A program made the position numbers and the translations under genes. DNA of 64,000 nt from Pseudonocardia benzenivorans CB1190 (GTDB taxonomy: Bacteria > Actinomycetota > Actinomycetes > Mycobacteriales > Pseudonocardiaceae): assembly GCF_000196675.2 (NCBI RefSeq), contig NC_015312.1:5022001-5086000 (forward strand). The letters are read 5' to 3'. Shown here piece after piece: positions 56,912-64,000 of this stretch (the first letter of the stretch is position 1; every line of letters begins with the position of its first letter). The notes beneath the pieces are model-generated. The model saw only the letters and a program-made list of their open reading frames with translations. It was not told where the DNA came from and searched no databases.

Positions 56912-58387
56912 TCAGGTGGTGCCCGGGAGCGTCCCCAGCAGTGAGAGCGCGAGGGCGAGCGCGGGCAGCAGGTTGTTGATCTGGTGCGCGACGATGCTCG
57001 CCGTGATGGTGCCGGTCACGGCCCTGGCGAGCCCGATCGGGATCGCGACGACGAGCAGCAGCGGCGTGCGGGTGAACTCGAAGTGCGCCAGCGCGAAGAT
57101 GATCGTCGTGAGCGCGAAGGCGAGCCACCGGTTCGCGCCGTGCTTCTCCGTCGCACCCCACAGCAGTCCGCGGTAGACGATCTCCTCGCAGATCGGCCCG
57201 ACGAGCGCCACGAGCAGGAACACCAGGACGGCCTGCGCGGGCGTCGCGCGGAGGTGCTCGAACACGTCGCCGACCGCCGAGTTGGCGTTCTCCGCCCCGA
57301 CGATCGCGATGTAGACCAGGGACGCGGGCACCGTGAGCAACAGGCCGCCGATGCCGAACAGCGCACCGATCCCGACGTCGCGCCACGACCACCGCAGCGC
57401 CAGGTCGATCTTCGGGCCGTTGCCGCGGACCTTCGTGGCGACGATCGCGACGGTGGCCGAGCAGATCGTCGGGACGCCGAGCAGGACCGCGAGGGTGCCG
57501 ACGCCCGGCGCCGTCCCCGCCGTGATCAGCACTGCGCCGAGCAGGGCCGAGACCCCGAGGAAGACGGCCTCGGCAAGGAGGTAGGCGGGAAAACCCCAGC
57601 GGTGGGGTGCCCGGGGTGGCGGACCGCTCGCGACGGCCGGCGCCCCGCCGTGGGGACCCGGCGGATACGGGGGTGGGCCGGGGTGCGGCCCCCAGGGCCC
57701 GCCCGGCCGCCCCGGGAACGGCTGTCCCGGCGACCCCTGTCCCAACCGCTGTCCCGACGACGGCCGGCCCGGCGGCGGACCGCCCCGGTACGGCGGCGGT
57801 GCGCCGGGGAACGGTCCCACGGGTGGCGGGCCGATCACGCCCGGCCCGGGGCGCGGCGGCTCGGCCCGACCGGGCTGGACGGGACCGGGATCCGCCGGGG
57901 CGGAGTGGGGATCGGCCGCCGACGGCTCCCCCGCGGACGAGGGCTGTGGCGGCGTCGGGTCGGGCGCGGGCGCCGCGTGCTCGTGGTCGCTGTCCGTCGG
58001 GACCGACGGGCCGGACCCCGCGGCGGCGTTGCCGCCGGATACCGGGACGCCGGGCGCAGAGACACCGGACAGCGGGACGCCGGGCACGGGGGCTCCGGGC
58101 TCAGCGAATCCGGGCTCGGCGACTCCGGGCTCGGCGACTCCGGGCTCGGCGACTCCGGGCTCAGGGACTCCGGGCTCGGCGACCCCGGACACGGGAACGC
58201 CGGACACGGGAACGCCGGACACGGGAACGCCAGCAGATACCGGGACGTCGGGTGCCTGGACGTCGGATACCTGGACGTCGGATACCGGGAGATCCGGCGC
58301 GGGAACCTCGGGTGCCGGGACGTCGACCGGGACGTCGGGTACCGGGACGTCGGGCTCGCGCGTCGGGTCGCCCTCCGGTGATCGCAC
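56912..58387 (-). CDS. CPBP intramembrane metalloprotease with repetitive N-terminus
   Basis: 491-residue protein. The C-terminal ~240 residues are a CPBP/ABI domain with eight or so helices and the motifs CEEIVYRGLLWG, FALAHFEFTRT and HQINNLLPALAL (Glu-Glu, His, His). The first ~245 residues are disordered: about 100 residues of near-perfect five-residue repeats (PVSGV, AEPGV), then a Pro/Gly-rich part. Clients unknown; relatives process prenylated or signal-peptide-like substrates. GTG at 58387 has TAGCGT six bases upstream (leaderless). Confidence 0.85.
   Translation of the reverse strand: MRSPEGDPTREPDVPVPDVPVDVPAPEVPAPDLPVSDVQVSDVQAPDVPVSAGVPVSGVPVSGVPVSGVAEPGVPEPGVAEPGVAEPGVAEPGFAEPGAPVPGVPLSGVSAPGVPVSGGNAAAGSGPSVPTDSDHEHAAPAPDPTPPQPSSAGEPSAADPHSAPADPGPVQPGRAEPPRPGPGVIGPPPVGPFPGAPPPYRGGPPPGRPSSGQRLGQGSPGQPFPGRPGGPWGPHPGPPPYPPGPHGGAPAVASGPPPRAPHRWGFPAYLLAEAVFLGVSALLGAVLITAGTAPGVGTLAVLLGVPTICSATVAIVATKVRGNGPKIDLALRWSWRDVGIGALFGIGGLLLTVPASLVYIAIVGAENANSAVGDVFEHLRATPAQAVLVFLLVALVGPICEEIVYRGLLWGATEKHGANRWLAFALTTIIFALAHFEFTRTPLLLVVAIPIGLARAVTGTITASIVAHQINNLLPALALALSLLGTLPGTT
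58030..58350 (-). repeat. 15-bp tandem repeats coding for PVSGV/AEPGV units
   Basis: Within the protease gene, runs such as GACTCCGGGCTCGGC (+ strand, about 58105-58180) and GACACGGGAACGCCG (about 58185-58230) repeat in frame as 15-bp units. Different unit types follow each other in blocks, the mark of repeated duplication. Confidence 0.85.
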
Positions 58388-58393
58388 ACGACG

Positions 58394-58399
58394 ACGCTA
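58394..58399 (-). promoter_or_regulatory. -10 box for the leaderless CPBP protease gene
   Basis: TAGCGT on the minus strand ends six bases before the GTG start at 58387. Confidence 0.5.
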
Positions 58400-58467
58400 C
58401 CTGCGTGCGCCCCACCGGGTCGGCCGCCCGACCCCGATGCCCGATTGCTCCCCGTGCGCGTGCCGGC

Positions 58468-59568
58468 TCAGGCCGCGGCGTACACCACGCGTCCGCGCAG
58501 CATGATCAGCGCGGGCTCCCGGACGGTGCCGAGGTCGGCGCGCGGATCGGCGCGGTAGACGACGAGGTCGGCGGGCGCGCCGGGGGTCAGCCCGGGGCGT
58601 CCCAACCACTCGCGGGCGGCCCAGGAGGCCGCGCCCAGCGGGTCGGGATGTCCGGCGGCGGCGAGCGCGGCGATCTCGTCGGCGATGCGGCCGTGCCGGA
58701 TGCCGCCGCCCGCGTCGGTGCCCGCGAAGACGGGCACCCCTGCCTCCGCGGCGCGGCGCACGACGTCGGCCGCGGTGCGGTGCAGGTCGCGCATGTGTGC
58801 CGCGTACGCCGGGTACCGGGAGGCGCGGTCGGCGATCGACGGGAACGTGTCGACGTTGATCAGCGTCGGCACCAGCGCGGTCCCCCGGCGGGCCATCTCG
58901 TCGATCAGCTCGTCGGTGAGGCCGGTGCCGTGCTCGATGCAGTCGATCCCCGCGCCGATCAGCCCGGGCAGGGCCGTGGTGCCGAAGACGTGCGCGGTGA
59001 CCCTGGCGCCCGCGTCGTGCGCGACACGGATGGCCTCGGCGAGCACGTCGTCGGGCCAGAGCGGGGCGAGGTCGCCCTCGGCTCGGTCGATCCAGTCGCC
59101 GACGAGCTTGACCCAGCCGTCGCCCGCCGCGGCCTGCTCGGCGACGGCCTCGGGCAGCAGCGCGGGATCGTCGAGGTCGACGGACACCCCCGAGATGTAG
59201 CGCTTCGGCCTGGCCAGGTGGCGGGCGGCCCGGATGATCTCGGGCAGGTCGACGCGGGCCTGCAGCGGCGTGGTGTCGACCGGCGAGCCGCAGTCGCGGA
59301 TCAGCAGCGTGCCGTGGTCGCGGTCGGTGGTCGCCTGGGCGGCGGCCTCGTCGAGCGTCGTGGCGCCCTCGGCGTCGAGCCCGACGTGGCAGTGCGCGTC
59401 GACGAGGCCGGGCAGGATCCACCCGCCGTCGACCAGCGTCTCCGCCCCGGCCGAGCCCTCCTCGACGATCCGGCCGTCGCCACCGACGAGGATCTCGCCG
59501 GTCTCGCCGTCGGGCAGCAGCACACCCCGCAGCCGGTAGCCGGCGGCGGGCACCCCTGCGGCCGTCAC
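58468..59568 (-). CDS. Amidohydrolase
   Basis: 366-residue metal-dependent hydrolase. GLVDAHCHVGLDAEG is the HxH metal motif, WVKLVGDWID has the bridging-lysine region, RVTAHVFGTTAL and CIEHGTGL supply further His ligands, and PVFAGTDAGGGI the catalytic Asp. It resembles imidazolonepropionase/prolidase-like members; substrate unknown. It corresponds to Rv2915c beside ffh in Mycobacterium tuberculosis. GTG at 59568 overlaps the ffh stop. Confidence 0.87.
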   Translation of the reverse strand: MTAAGVPAAGYRLRGVLLPDGETGEILVGGDGRIVEEGSAGAETLVDGGWILPGLVDAHCHVGLDAEGATTLDEAAAQATTDRDHGTLLIRDCGSPVDTTPLQARVDLPEIIRAARHLARPKRYISGVSVDLDDPALLPEAVAEQAAAGDGWVKLVGDWIDRAEGDLAPLWPDDVLAEAIRVAHDAGARVTAHVFGTTALPGLIGAGIDCIEHGTGLTDELIDEMARRGTALVPTLINVDTFPSIADRASRYPAYAAHMRDLHRTAADVVRRAAEAGVPVFAGTDAGGGIRHGRIADEIAALAAAGHPDPLGAASWAAREWLGRPGLTPGAPADLVVYRADPRADLGTVREPALIMLRGRVVYAAA

Positions 59569-61094
59569 GGCTTCTTCTTGCCGAAGTTCAGCTTCGACGG
59601 GTCGAACCCGGGCGGCAGCTGGTCGAGTCCACCGAGCCCGGGCGGCAGCTGCTGCAGGCTCGACGGCAGCTGCGACATGTCCGGCATCCCGACGGGCCGG
59701 CGAGCCTGCGTCGGGCCCTTGCGGCCCTTGGCGTTCTTCTTGCCCTTGCGGGTCTTCGACTGCCGGCGGCCACCGCCGCCGAAGCCGAACTGGCCCGCCA
59801 TCGCCTTCATCTGCTTGCGGGCTTCGAAGAACCGGTTGACCAGGTCGTTCACGTCGCTCACGGTGACGCCCGAGCCGTTGGCGATCCGGAGCCGCCGGGA
59901 CCCGTTGATGATCTTCGGGTTCTCCCGCTCGGCCGGGGTCATACCGCGGATGATCGCCTGCAGCTTGTCGAGCTGCTTGTCGTCGACCTGGGCCAGCGCC
60001 TCCTTCATCTGCGCCGAGTTGGCGCCGGGGAGCATGCCCAGGATGTTGCCGATCGGCCCCATCTTGCGGATCGCGAGCATCTGGTCGAGGAAGTCCTCGA
60101 GGGTGAGCTCGCCGCTGCCGATCTTGTCGGCGGTCGCCTGCGCCTTCTCGGCGTCGAAGACCTGCTCGGCCTGCTCGATGAGGGTCAGCAGGTCGCCCAT
60201 CCCGAGGATGCGCGAGGCCATCCGGTCGGGGTGGAAGACGTCGAAGTCCTCGAGCTTCTCGCCGTTGGACGCGAAGAGGATCGGCTGCCCGGTGACCTCG
60301 CGGACCGACAGCGCGGCACCACCGCGGGCGTCGCCGTCGAGCTTCGTGAGCACGACGCCGCTGAAGCCGACGCCGTCGCGGAACGCCTCGGCCGTCGCGA
60401 CGGCGTCCTGACCGATCATCGCGTCGACGACGAACAGCGTCTCGTCGGGGCGGACCGCGTCGCGGATGTCGGAGGCCTGCTGCATGAGCTCGGCGTCGAC
60501 ACCCAGCCGGCCCGCGGTGTCGACGATGACGATGTCGTACATCTTGTCGCGGGCGTGCGCGACGCCCCGGCGGGCGACGTCGACCGGGTCGCCCACACCG
60601 TTGCCGGGCTCGGGCGCGAACGTGGTGACGCCCGCGCGCTCGCCGACGATCTGCAGCTGGTTGACGGCATTGGGGCGCTGCAGGTCGCAGGCCACGAGCA
60701 GCGGCGTGTGGCCCTGCCCCTTGAGCCAGCGGGCGAGCTTGCCCGCGAGCGTCGTCTTACCGGAACCCTGCAGACCCGCGAGCATGATGACGCTCGGCGG
60801 CTCCTTGGCCAGCGCGATCCGCCGGGTCTCGCCGCCGAGGACCGCGATGAGCTCCTCGTTGACGATCTTGACGACCTGCTGCGCCGGGTTCAGCGCCTGG
60901 GACACCTCCGCGCCCTTGGCGCGCTCCTTGATCCGGGCGATGAACGCGCGCACGACCGGTAGCGCGACGTCCGCCTCGAGCAGGGCGATGCGAATCTCGC
61001 GGGCGGTGGCGTCGATGTCGGCCTCGGAGAGCCGGCCCTTGCCACGGAGACCGGCGAGCGCCGTACCGAGTCGATCGGAGAGGGTGTCGAACAC
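59565..61094 (-). CDS. ffh: Signal recognition particle GTPase Ffh
   Basis: 509-residue SRP54 homologue that targets membrane proteins to the translocon. The N domain is followed by the G domain with GLQGSGKTTLAGKLA (P-loop), DLQRPNAVNQL, VDTAGRLGVD and TKLDGDARGGAAL; the M domain is Met-rich with MLAIRKMGPIGNILGMLPG. The C-terminal tail is basic and Pro/Leu-rich. GTG at 61094 lies seven bases after TAGGCT, whose TAG is also the stop of the upstream gene. Confidence 0.97.
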   Translation of the reverse strand: MFDTLSDRLGTALAGLRGKGRLSEADIDATAREIRIALLEADVALPVVRAFIARIKERAKGAEVSQALNPAQQVVKIVNEELIAVLGGETRRIALAKEPPSVIMLAGLQGSGKTTLAGKLARWLKGQGHTPLLVACDLQRPNAVNQLQIVGERAGVTTFAPEPGNGVGDPVDVARRGVAHARDKMYDIVIVDTAGRLGVDAELMQQASDIRDAVRPDETLFVVDAMIGQDAVATAEAFRDGVGFSGVVLTKLDGDARGGAALSVREVTGQPILFASNGEKLEDFDVFHPDRMASRILGMGDLLTLIEQAEQVFDAEKAQATADKIGSGELTLEDFLDQMLAIRKMGPIGNILGMLPGANSAQMKEALAQVDDKQLDKLQAIIRGMTPAERENPKIINGSRRLRIANGSGVTVSDVNDLVNRFFEARKQMKAMAGQFGFGGGGRRQSKTRKGKKNAKGRKGPTQARRPVGMPDMSQLPSSLQQLPPGLGGLDQLPPGFDPSKLNFGKKKP

Positions 61095-61101
61095 CCCTCC
61101 G

Positions 61102-61107
61102 AGCCTA
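61102..61107 (-). promoter_or_regulatory. -10 box for leaderless ffh
   Basis: TAGGCT ends seven bases before the ffh GTG. Its first three bases are the stop codon of the preceding gene, so the promoter lies at the end of that gene. Confidence 0.6.
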
Positions 61108-61464
61108 CTTGGGCCCGACAGCGGGCGTCGTGTCCACCCGCAGGCCACGCCCGGTGTCGGTGCGGTCGGGCACCCGGACCGACGCCCAACCGTCGTCGAC
61201 CTCGCCGCGGCGCAGCCGTCCGGCCGGCCCGTCGGCGGCCGCGACGTGCCGGTCGAACGCCTCGGGCCGCACCGTCCGGCCGCGGGCACGCTGGCCGCGC
61301 AGCGCCTGGGTGGGCTCGGCGTCCCGCTCCGTCCACTCGTTCCGTGAGTCACGACCCCGCGCGCAGCGGGGGCCGTGCCGAGGGTCGTGCCGGGGGTCGT
61401 GGCGGGGCCGTGAGCGGCGATGGCCGCTCAGGCACAGGTCGCACCGGCGACCATCGGCGCTCAC
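61105..61464 (-). CDS. Small hypothetical protein between glnB and ffh
   Basis: 119-residue protein I do not recognise. It opens RRCDLCLSGHRRSRPR, suggesting one CxxC half of a zinc knuckle, then has a DPRHDPRHGPRCARG repeat with one more Cys, and a C-terminal half (RGRTVRPEAFDRHVAAADG) of charged soluble character. GTG at 61464 lies two bases after the glnB stop, which supports real translation by coupling. No ribosome site otherwise. Confidence 0.6.
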   Translation of the reverse strand: MSADGRRCDLCLSGHRRSRPRHDPRHDPRHGPRCARGRDSRNEWTERDAEPTQALRGQRARGRTVRPEAFDRHVAAADGPAGRLRRGEVDDGWASVRVPDRTDTGRGLRVDTTPAVGPK

Positions 61465-61466
61465 GG

Positions 61467-61805
61467 TCAGACGGCGTCGGGGCCCCGCTCGCCGGTCCGC
61501 ACGCGCACCACCGTCTCGACGCGCGTCACCCAGATCTTGCCGTCGCCGATCTTGCCCGTCCGCGCGCCCGCCACGACGGCGTCGATCACGCGGTCGGCGA
61601 ACTCGTCGTCGACCAGCACCTCGATGCGCAGCTTGGGGACGAAGTCGACGGAGTACTCCGCGCCGCGGTAGACCTCCGTGTGCCCCTTCTGCCGGCCGAA
61701 GCCCTGGGCCTCGGAGACCGTCATGCCGAGCACGCCCGCCCGCTCGAGCTGCGCCTGGACGTCGGCGAGCTGGAACGGCTTGACGATCGCGGTCACGAGC
61801 ATCAT
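61467..61805 (-). CDS. glnB: Nitrogen regulatory protein P-II
   Basis: 112-residue trimeric signal protein sensing 2-oxoglutarate and ATP/ADP. VTAIVKPFQLADVQAQLERA, GFGRQKGHTEVYRGAEY (T-loop with Tyr51-type modification site) and KIGDGKIWVTRVETVVRVRTG are classic. ATG at 61805 follows GGAGG by seven bases; its start overlaps the glnD stop. The pairing with glnD suggests covalent modification at the T-loop tyrosine (adenylylation in actinobacteria studied so far). Confidence 0.97.
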   Translation of the reverse strand: MMLVTAIVKPFQLADVQAQLERAGVLGMTVSEAQGFGRQKGHTEVYRGAEYSVDFVPKLRIEVLVDDEFADRVIDAVVAGARTGKIGDGKIWVTRVETVVRVRTGERGPDAV

Positions 61806-64000
61806 CGGGGGCCCTCCGGGGACGGTCGGGCCGCGGCGGTGCCCGCCGCGGTCAGTACCGCATGCTCCACGGCGGTGCGCAGCGGCGTGGGAAGGGCCCC
61901 ACCCGGGCCCGGCCCCGACACCCCGAAGGAGTCGACGACCGACGCGCCGAGCGTCGAGACGCGGGCCCAGCGCAGGTCCAGCCCGCACTCCTGCTCCAGC
62001 GCCGCGGCGACGCGGTGCAGCAGCCCGATCCGGTCCGTCCCGCGCAGCTCCAGTACCACGACACCGGACGACTCGTCGTCGAACCAGAGCACCCGCGGGG
62101 GCGCCGACGACTCCGGATCCGGGTTGGCCGGGGCGTAGTCACGTTCCTTGCGCGCCAACGCGTCGGGCAACGACAGCGCGCCCGACGCGACGCGCGCGAG
62201 ATCGCTGCGGACCAACGCCGGGTCGGGCATCCCGCCGAACCGCGGGGACACGGTGAACTCGTGCACGACGACCTCGCCCGCCTCGCCGTCCACCGAGTGG
62301 ATCTCGGCGGCGTGCACCTCCAGCGAGTGCAGCGCGAGCACCCCGGCGGCCGCGGCGAGGGTGCCGGGTCCGTGCGGCATCGCGACCACGACCGACGCGG
62401 GCTTGTCGCCGCTGATGCTGACGTGCGGTTTCCCGTCGTCGCGGGTCGCCGCGGCCAGCGCGAGTCCCTCCTCGCCCAGCGCCCCCGGCCGCGGCAGCGG
62501 CTCCCCCGCCATCAGCGCACGGGCCCGGGCGGTGAGATCGCCGACGAGCCGCTGCTTCCACGGGCTCCACACGCCCGGTCCGGTGGCCAGCGAGTCGGCC
62601 TCGGCCAGCGCGGCGAGCAGGTCGAGCAGCAGCGGGCTCCCGCCGAGGGTCTCGACGACGCGTTCGATCGTCGCGGGGTCGTCGAGGTCGCGACGCGTCG
62701 CGGTGTGCGGCAGCAGGAGGTGGTGGCGGACCATCTCCCCCAGCACCTCGACGTCGGCCTCCGGCAGCCCGAGCCGGTGCCCGACCTGCCGCGCCAGCGA
62801 GGCCCCGACGACGGAGTGGTCGGCACCGCGGCCCTTGCCGATGTCGTGCAGCAGGGACCCCACGAGCAGCAGGTCGGGGCGGGCGACGCGCGTCGTCAGG
62901 CGGGCGGCGTGCGCGCAGGCCTCGACCAGGTGCCGGTCGACGGTCCAGACGTGCGCCCGGTCGCGCGGCGGCAGGTCGCGCACAGCGCCCCACTCCGGGA
63001 AGAGCCGTCCCCACAGCCCGGTGCGGTCCATCGCCTCGACGACGTCGACCATCCCGCGGCCCGACCCCAGCAGCGACAGCAGCTCGCCGACCGCCTCCCG
63101 CGGCCACGGCTCGCGCAGCTCGGGCGCGGTCTCCGACAGCCGGTGCAACGTCGACGCGGCGACCGGCAGGCCGGTCCGCGCGGCCGTCGCGGCCACCCGC
63201 AGCACCAGCGCGGGGTCGCGCGCCGCGCTGGCGTCGCGGGCCAGCGCGACCTCGCCGAGGTGCTCGACGACGCCCGAGTCCAACGGACGGCGCACCGGCG
63301 GTCGGCGCAGCGCCGCGAGCCCCCGCCTCGGCAGTGCCGCCCGCGCCGAGCGCAGACCGACCTCGGCGGAGAACGCCACGGCCCGCGCGGCCCCGGACAG
63401 GGCCCTGGCCAGGTCGAACCGGTCGCCCAGGTCCAGCACGCTCGCGACCTCGTCGGCGTCCTGGGCGCGCAGCACGTCACGCGCGCGTCCCGCGAGGCGG
63501 TGCAGCTCGGTGCGGACGTCGAGCAGCAGCAGGCGCGCCGCGACGACGTCGGCCGCGGGCCGGTCGAGCAGCTGGGCGGCGGCGAGCGCGTCGACGAGCT
63601 GGATGTCGCGCAGCCCGCCGTGCCCGTTCTTCAGGTCCGGCTCGACGCGGTGCGCGACCTCGCCGTTGCGCCGCCAGCGCTCGGTGGCGCCGTCGGCGAT
63701 CTCGTCGAAGCGGCCGCGGATGCCCGACCGCCAGGCGTTGCGCACCGCGGTCCGCACCGTGTCGGTGAGTCCCGGATCGCCGGCGATGTGCCGTAGCTCC
63801 AGCAGGCCGAAGGCGGCCCGCAGGTCGGTGGCCGCGACCTGGACGGCCTGGCCGGGAGTGCGCACCGAGTGGTCGAGGCCGATCCCGGCGTCCCACAGCG
63901 GGTACCAGATCTGCTCGGCCAGCCGATCGACGCCCGTGCGGGCCTCGTGCAGCAGGACGAGGTCGAGATCGGAGTACGGGGCGAGCTCACGGCGGCCCAG
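61802..64000 (-). CDS. glnD: Bifunctional P-II nucleotidyltransferase/hydrolase GlnD, 5' end missing
   Basis: 732 residues are present; the gene runs off the right edge. The visible N-terminus begins in the nucleotidyltransferase site (LGRRELAPYSDLDLVLLHE, the GRxEL...SDxD motif). DLKNGHGGLRDIQLVDALA is the GlnD linker, VGSLLHDIGKGRGADHSVV the HD phosphohydrolase, and two ACT domains close the protein (about 62420-62270 and 62110-61850). It senses glutamine and adds or removes a nucleotide from GlnB. The stop overlaps the glnB start. Confidence 0.95.
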   Translation of the reverse strand: MGRRELAPYSDLDLVLLHEARTGVDRLAEQIWYPLWDAGIGLDHSVRTPGQAVQVAATDLRAAFGLLELRHIAGDPGLTDTVRTAVRNAWRSGIRGRFDEIADGATERWRRNGEVAHRVEPDLKNGHGGLRDIQLVDALAAAQLLDRPAADVVAARLLLLDVRTELHRLAGRARDVLRAQDADEVASVLDLGDRFDLARALSGAARAVAFSAEVGLRSARAALPRRGLAALRRPPVRRPLDSGVVEHLGEVALARDASAARDPALVLRVAATAARTGLPVAASTLHRLSETAPELREPWPREAVGELLSLLGSGRGMVDVVEAMDRTGLWGRLFPEWGAVRDLPPRDRAHVWTVDRHLVEACAHAARLTTRVARPDLLLVGSLLHDIGKGRGADHSVVGASLARQVGHRLGLPEADVEVLGEMVRHHLLLPHTATRRDLDDPATIERVVETLGGSPLLLDLLAALAEADSLATGPGVWSPWKQRLVGDLTARARALMAGEPLPRPGALGEEGLALAAATRDDGKPHVSISGDKPASVVVAMPHGPGTLAAAAGVLALHSLEVHAAEIHSVDGEAGEVVVHEFTVSPRFGGMPDPALVRSDLARVASGALSLPDALARKERDYAPANPDPESSAPPRVLWFDDESSGVVVLELRGTDRIGLLHRVAAALEQECGLDLRWARVSTLGASVVDSFGVSGPGPGGALPTPLRTAVEHAVLTAAGTAAARPSPEGPR

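Noticed and set aside
58030..58350. Repeats resembling a CRISPR array
   Set aside because: Units are 15 bp without spacers and stay in frame within a protein gene.
57607..60411. A 934-codon open frame on the + strand
   Set aside because: It runs antisense to the CPBP protease, amidohydrolase and ffh genes, whose motifs are clear; open only because stops are rare at this base composition.

Overview
The window is chromosomal DNA from a very GC-rich actinobacterium, most likely of the Pseudonocardiaceae (Pseudonocardia-like). This is inferred from codon use, frequent GTG starts, mycothiol enzymes (a mycothione reductase and an MshC-like ligase), a WhiG-type sigma factor, and gene order. The species cannot be told from the sequence. 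Many genes carry a TANNNT-type -10 box 6 to 8 bases before the start codon, the mark of leaderless transcription. No tRNA, rRNA, CRISPR array, insertion sequence or prophage was seen.

From 1 to 19 kb the content is accessory metabolism. It opens with a truncated metY behind a leaderless cysteine-codon leader peptide, then yaaA, a deacetylase-like secreted protein, a RIO kinase and a DEAD-box helicase. A thiol region follows: a short MshC-like ligase, a LapA-like membrane protein, a GNAT acetyltransferase and mycothione reductase. Next is a membrane-lipid region: an acyl desaturase and an acyltransferase, then a tight seven-gene run (alpha/beta hydrolase, FAD oxidoreductase, DUF1365, two different cyclopropane-synthase-like methyltransferases, DUF1295, peroxiredoxin) that probably methylates unsaturated acyl chains.

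From about 19.7 to 64 kb the backbone follows the order I recall for Mycobacterium tuberculosis Rv2861c to Rv2918c: map, a penicillin-binding protein, ispG, rip1, dxr, rlmN, cdsA, frr, pyrH, tsf, rpsB, an M23 peptidase, xerC, dprA, comM, yraN, rnhB, lepB, rplS, trmD, rimM, KH, rpsP, ffh, glnB and glnD. These genes serve isoprenoid and peptidoglycan supply, regulated proteolysis, translation, DNA uptake or recombination, protein export and nitrogen sensing. Several blocks look inserted. A DNA-repair block (LigD-type polymerase domain, Mug, LigC) lies at 28.7-32.6 kb. A repeat-rich gene-free stretch lies at 34.2-35.7 kb. An mgtC / Clp-N / helix-turn-helix trio at 53.8-55.4 kb splits trmD from rimM.

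Non-coding features include three arrays of ~55-bp palindromes sharing GCAACC/GGTTGC ends, three 60-70-bp palindromes spaced ~160 bp apart, a GC-rich tandem-repeat tract, a MarR-type operator, twin GTCAAC-N4-GTTGAC operators over a leaderless promoter, two pairs of DnaA-box-like sites, and a strong terminator after rimM. Several housekeeping proteins (a WhiG-like sigma factor, DprA, LepB, a CPBP protease, RimM) carry long low-complexity segments.
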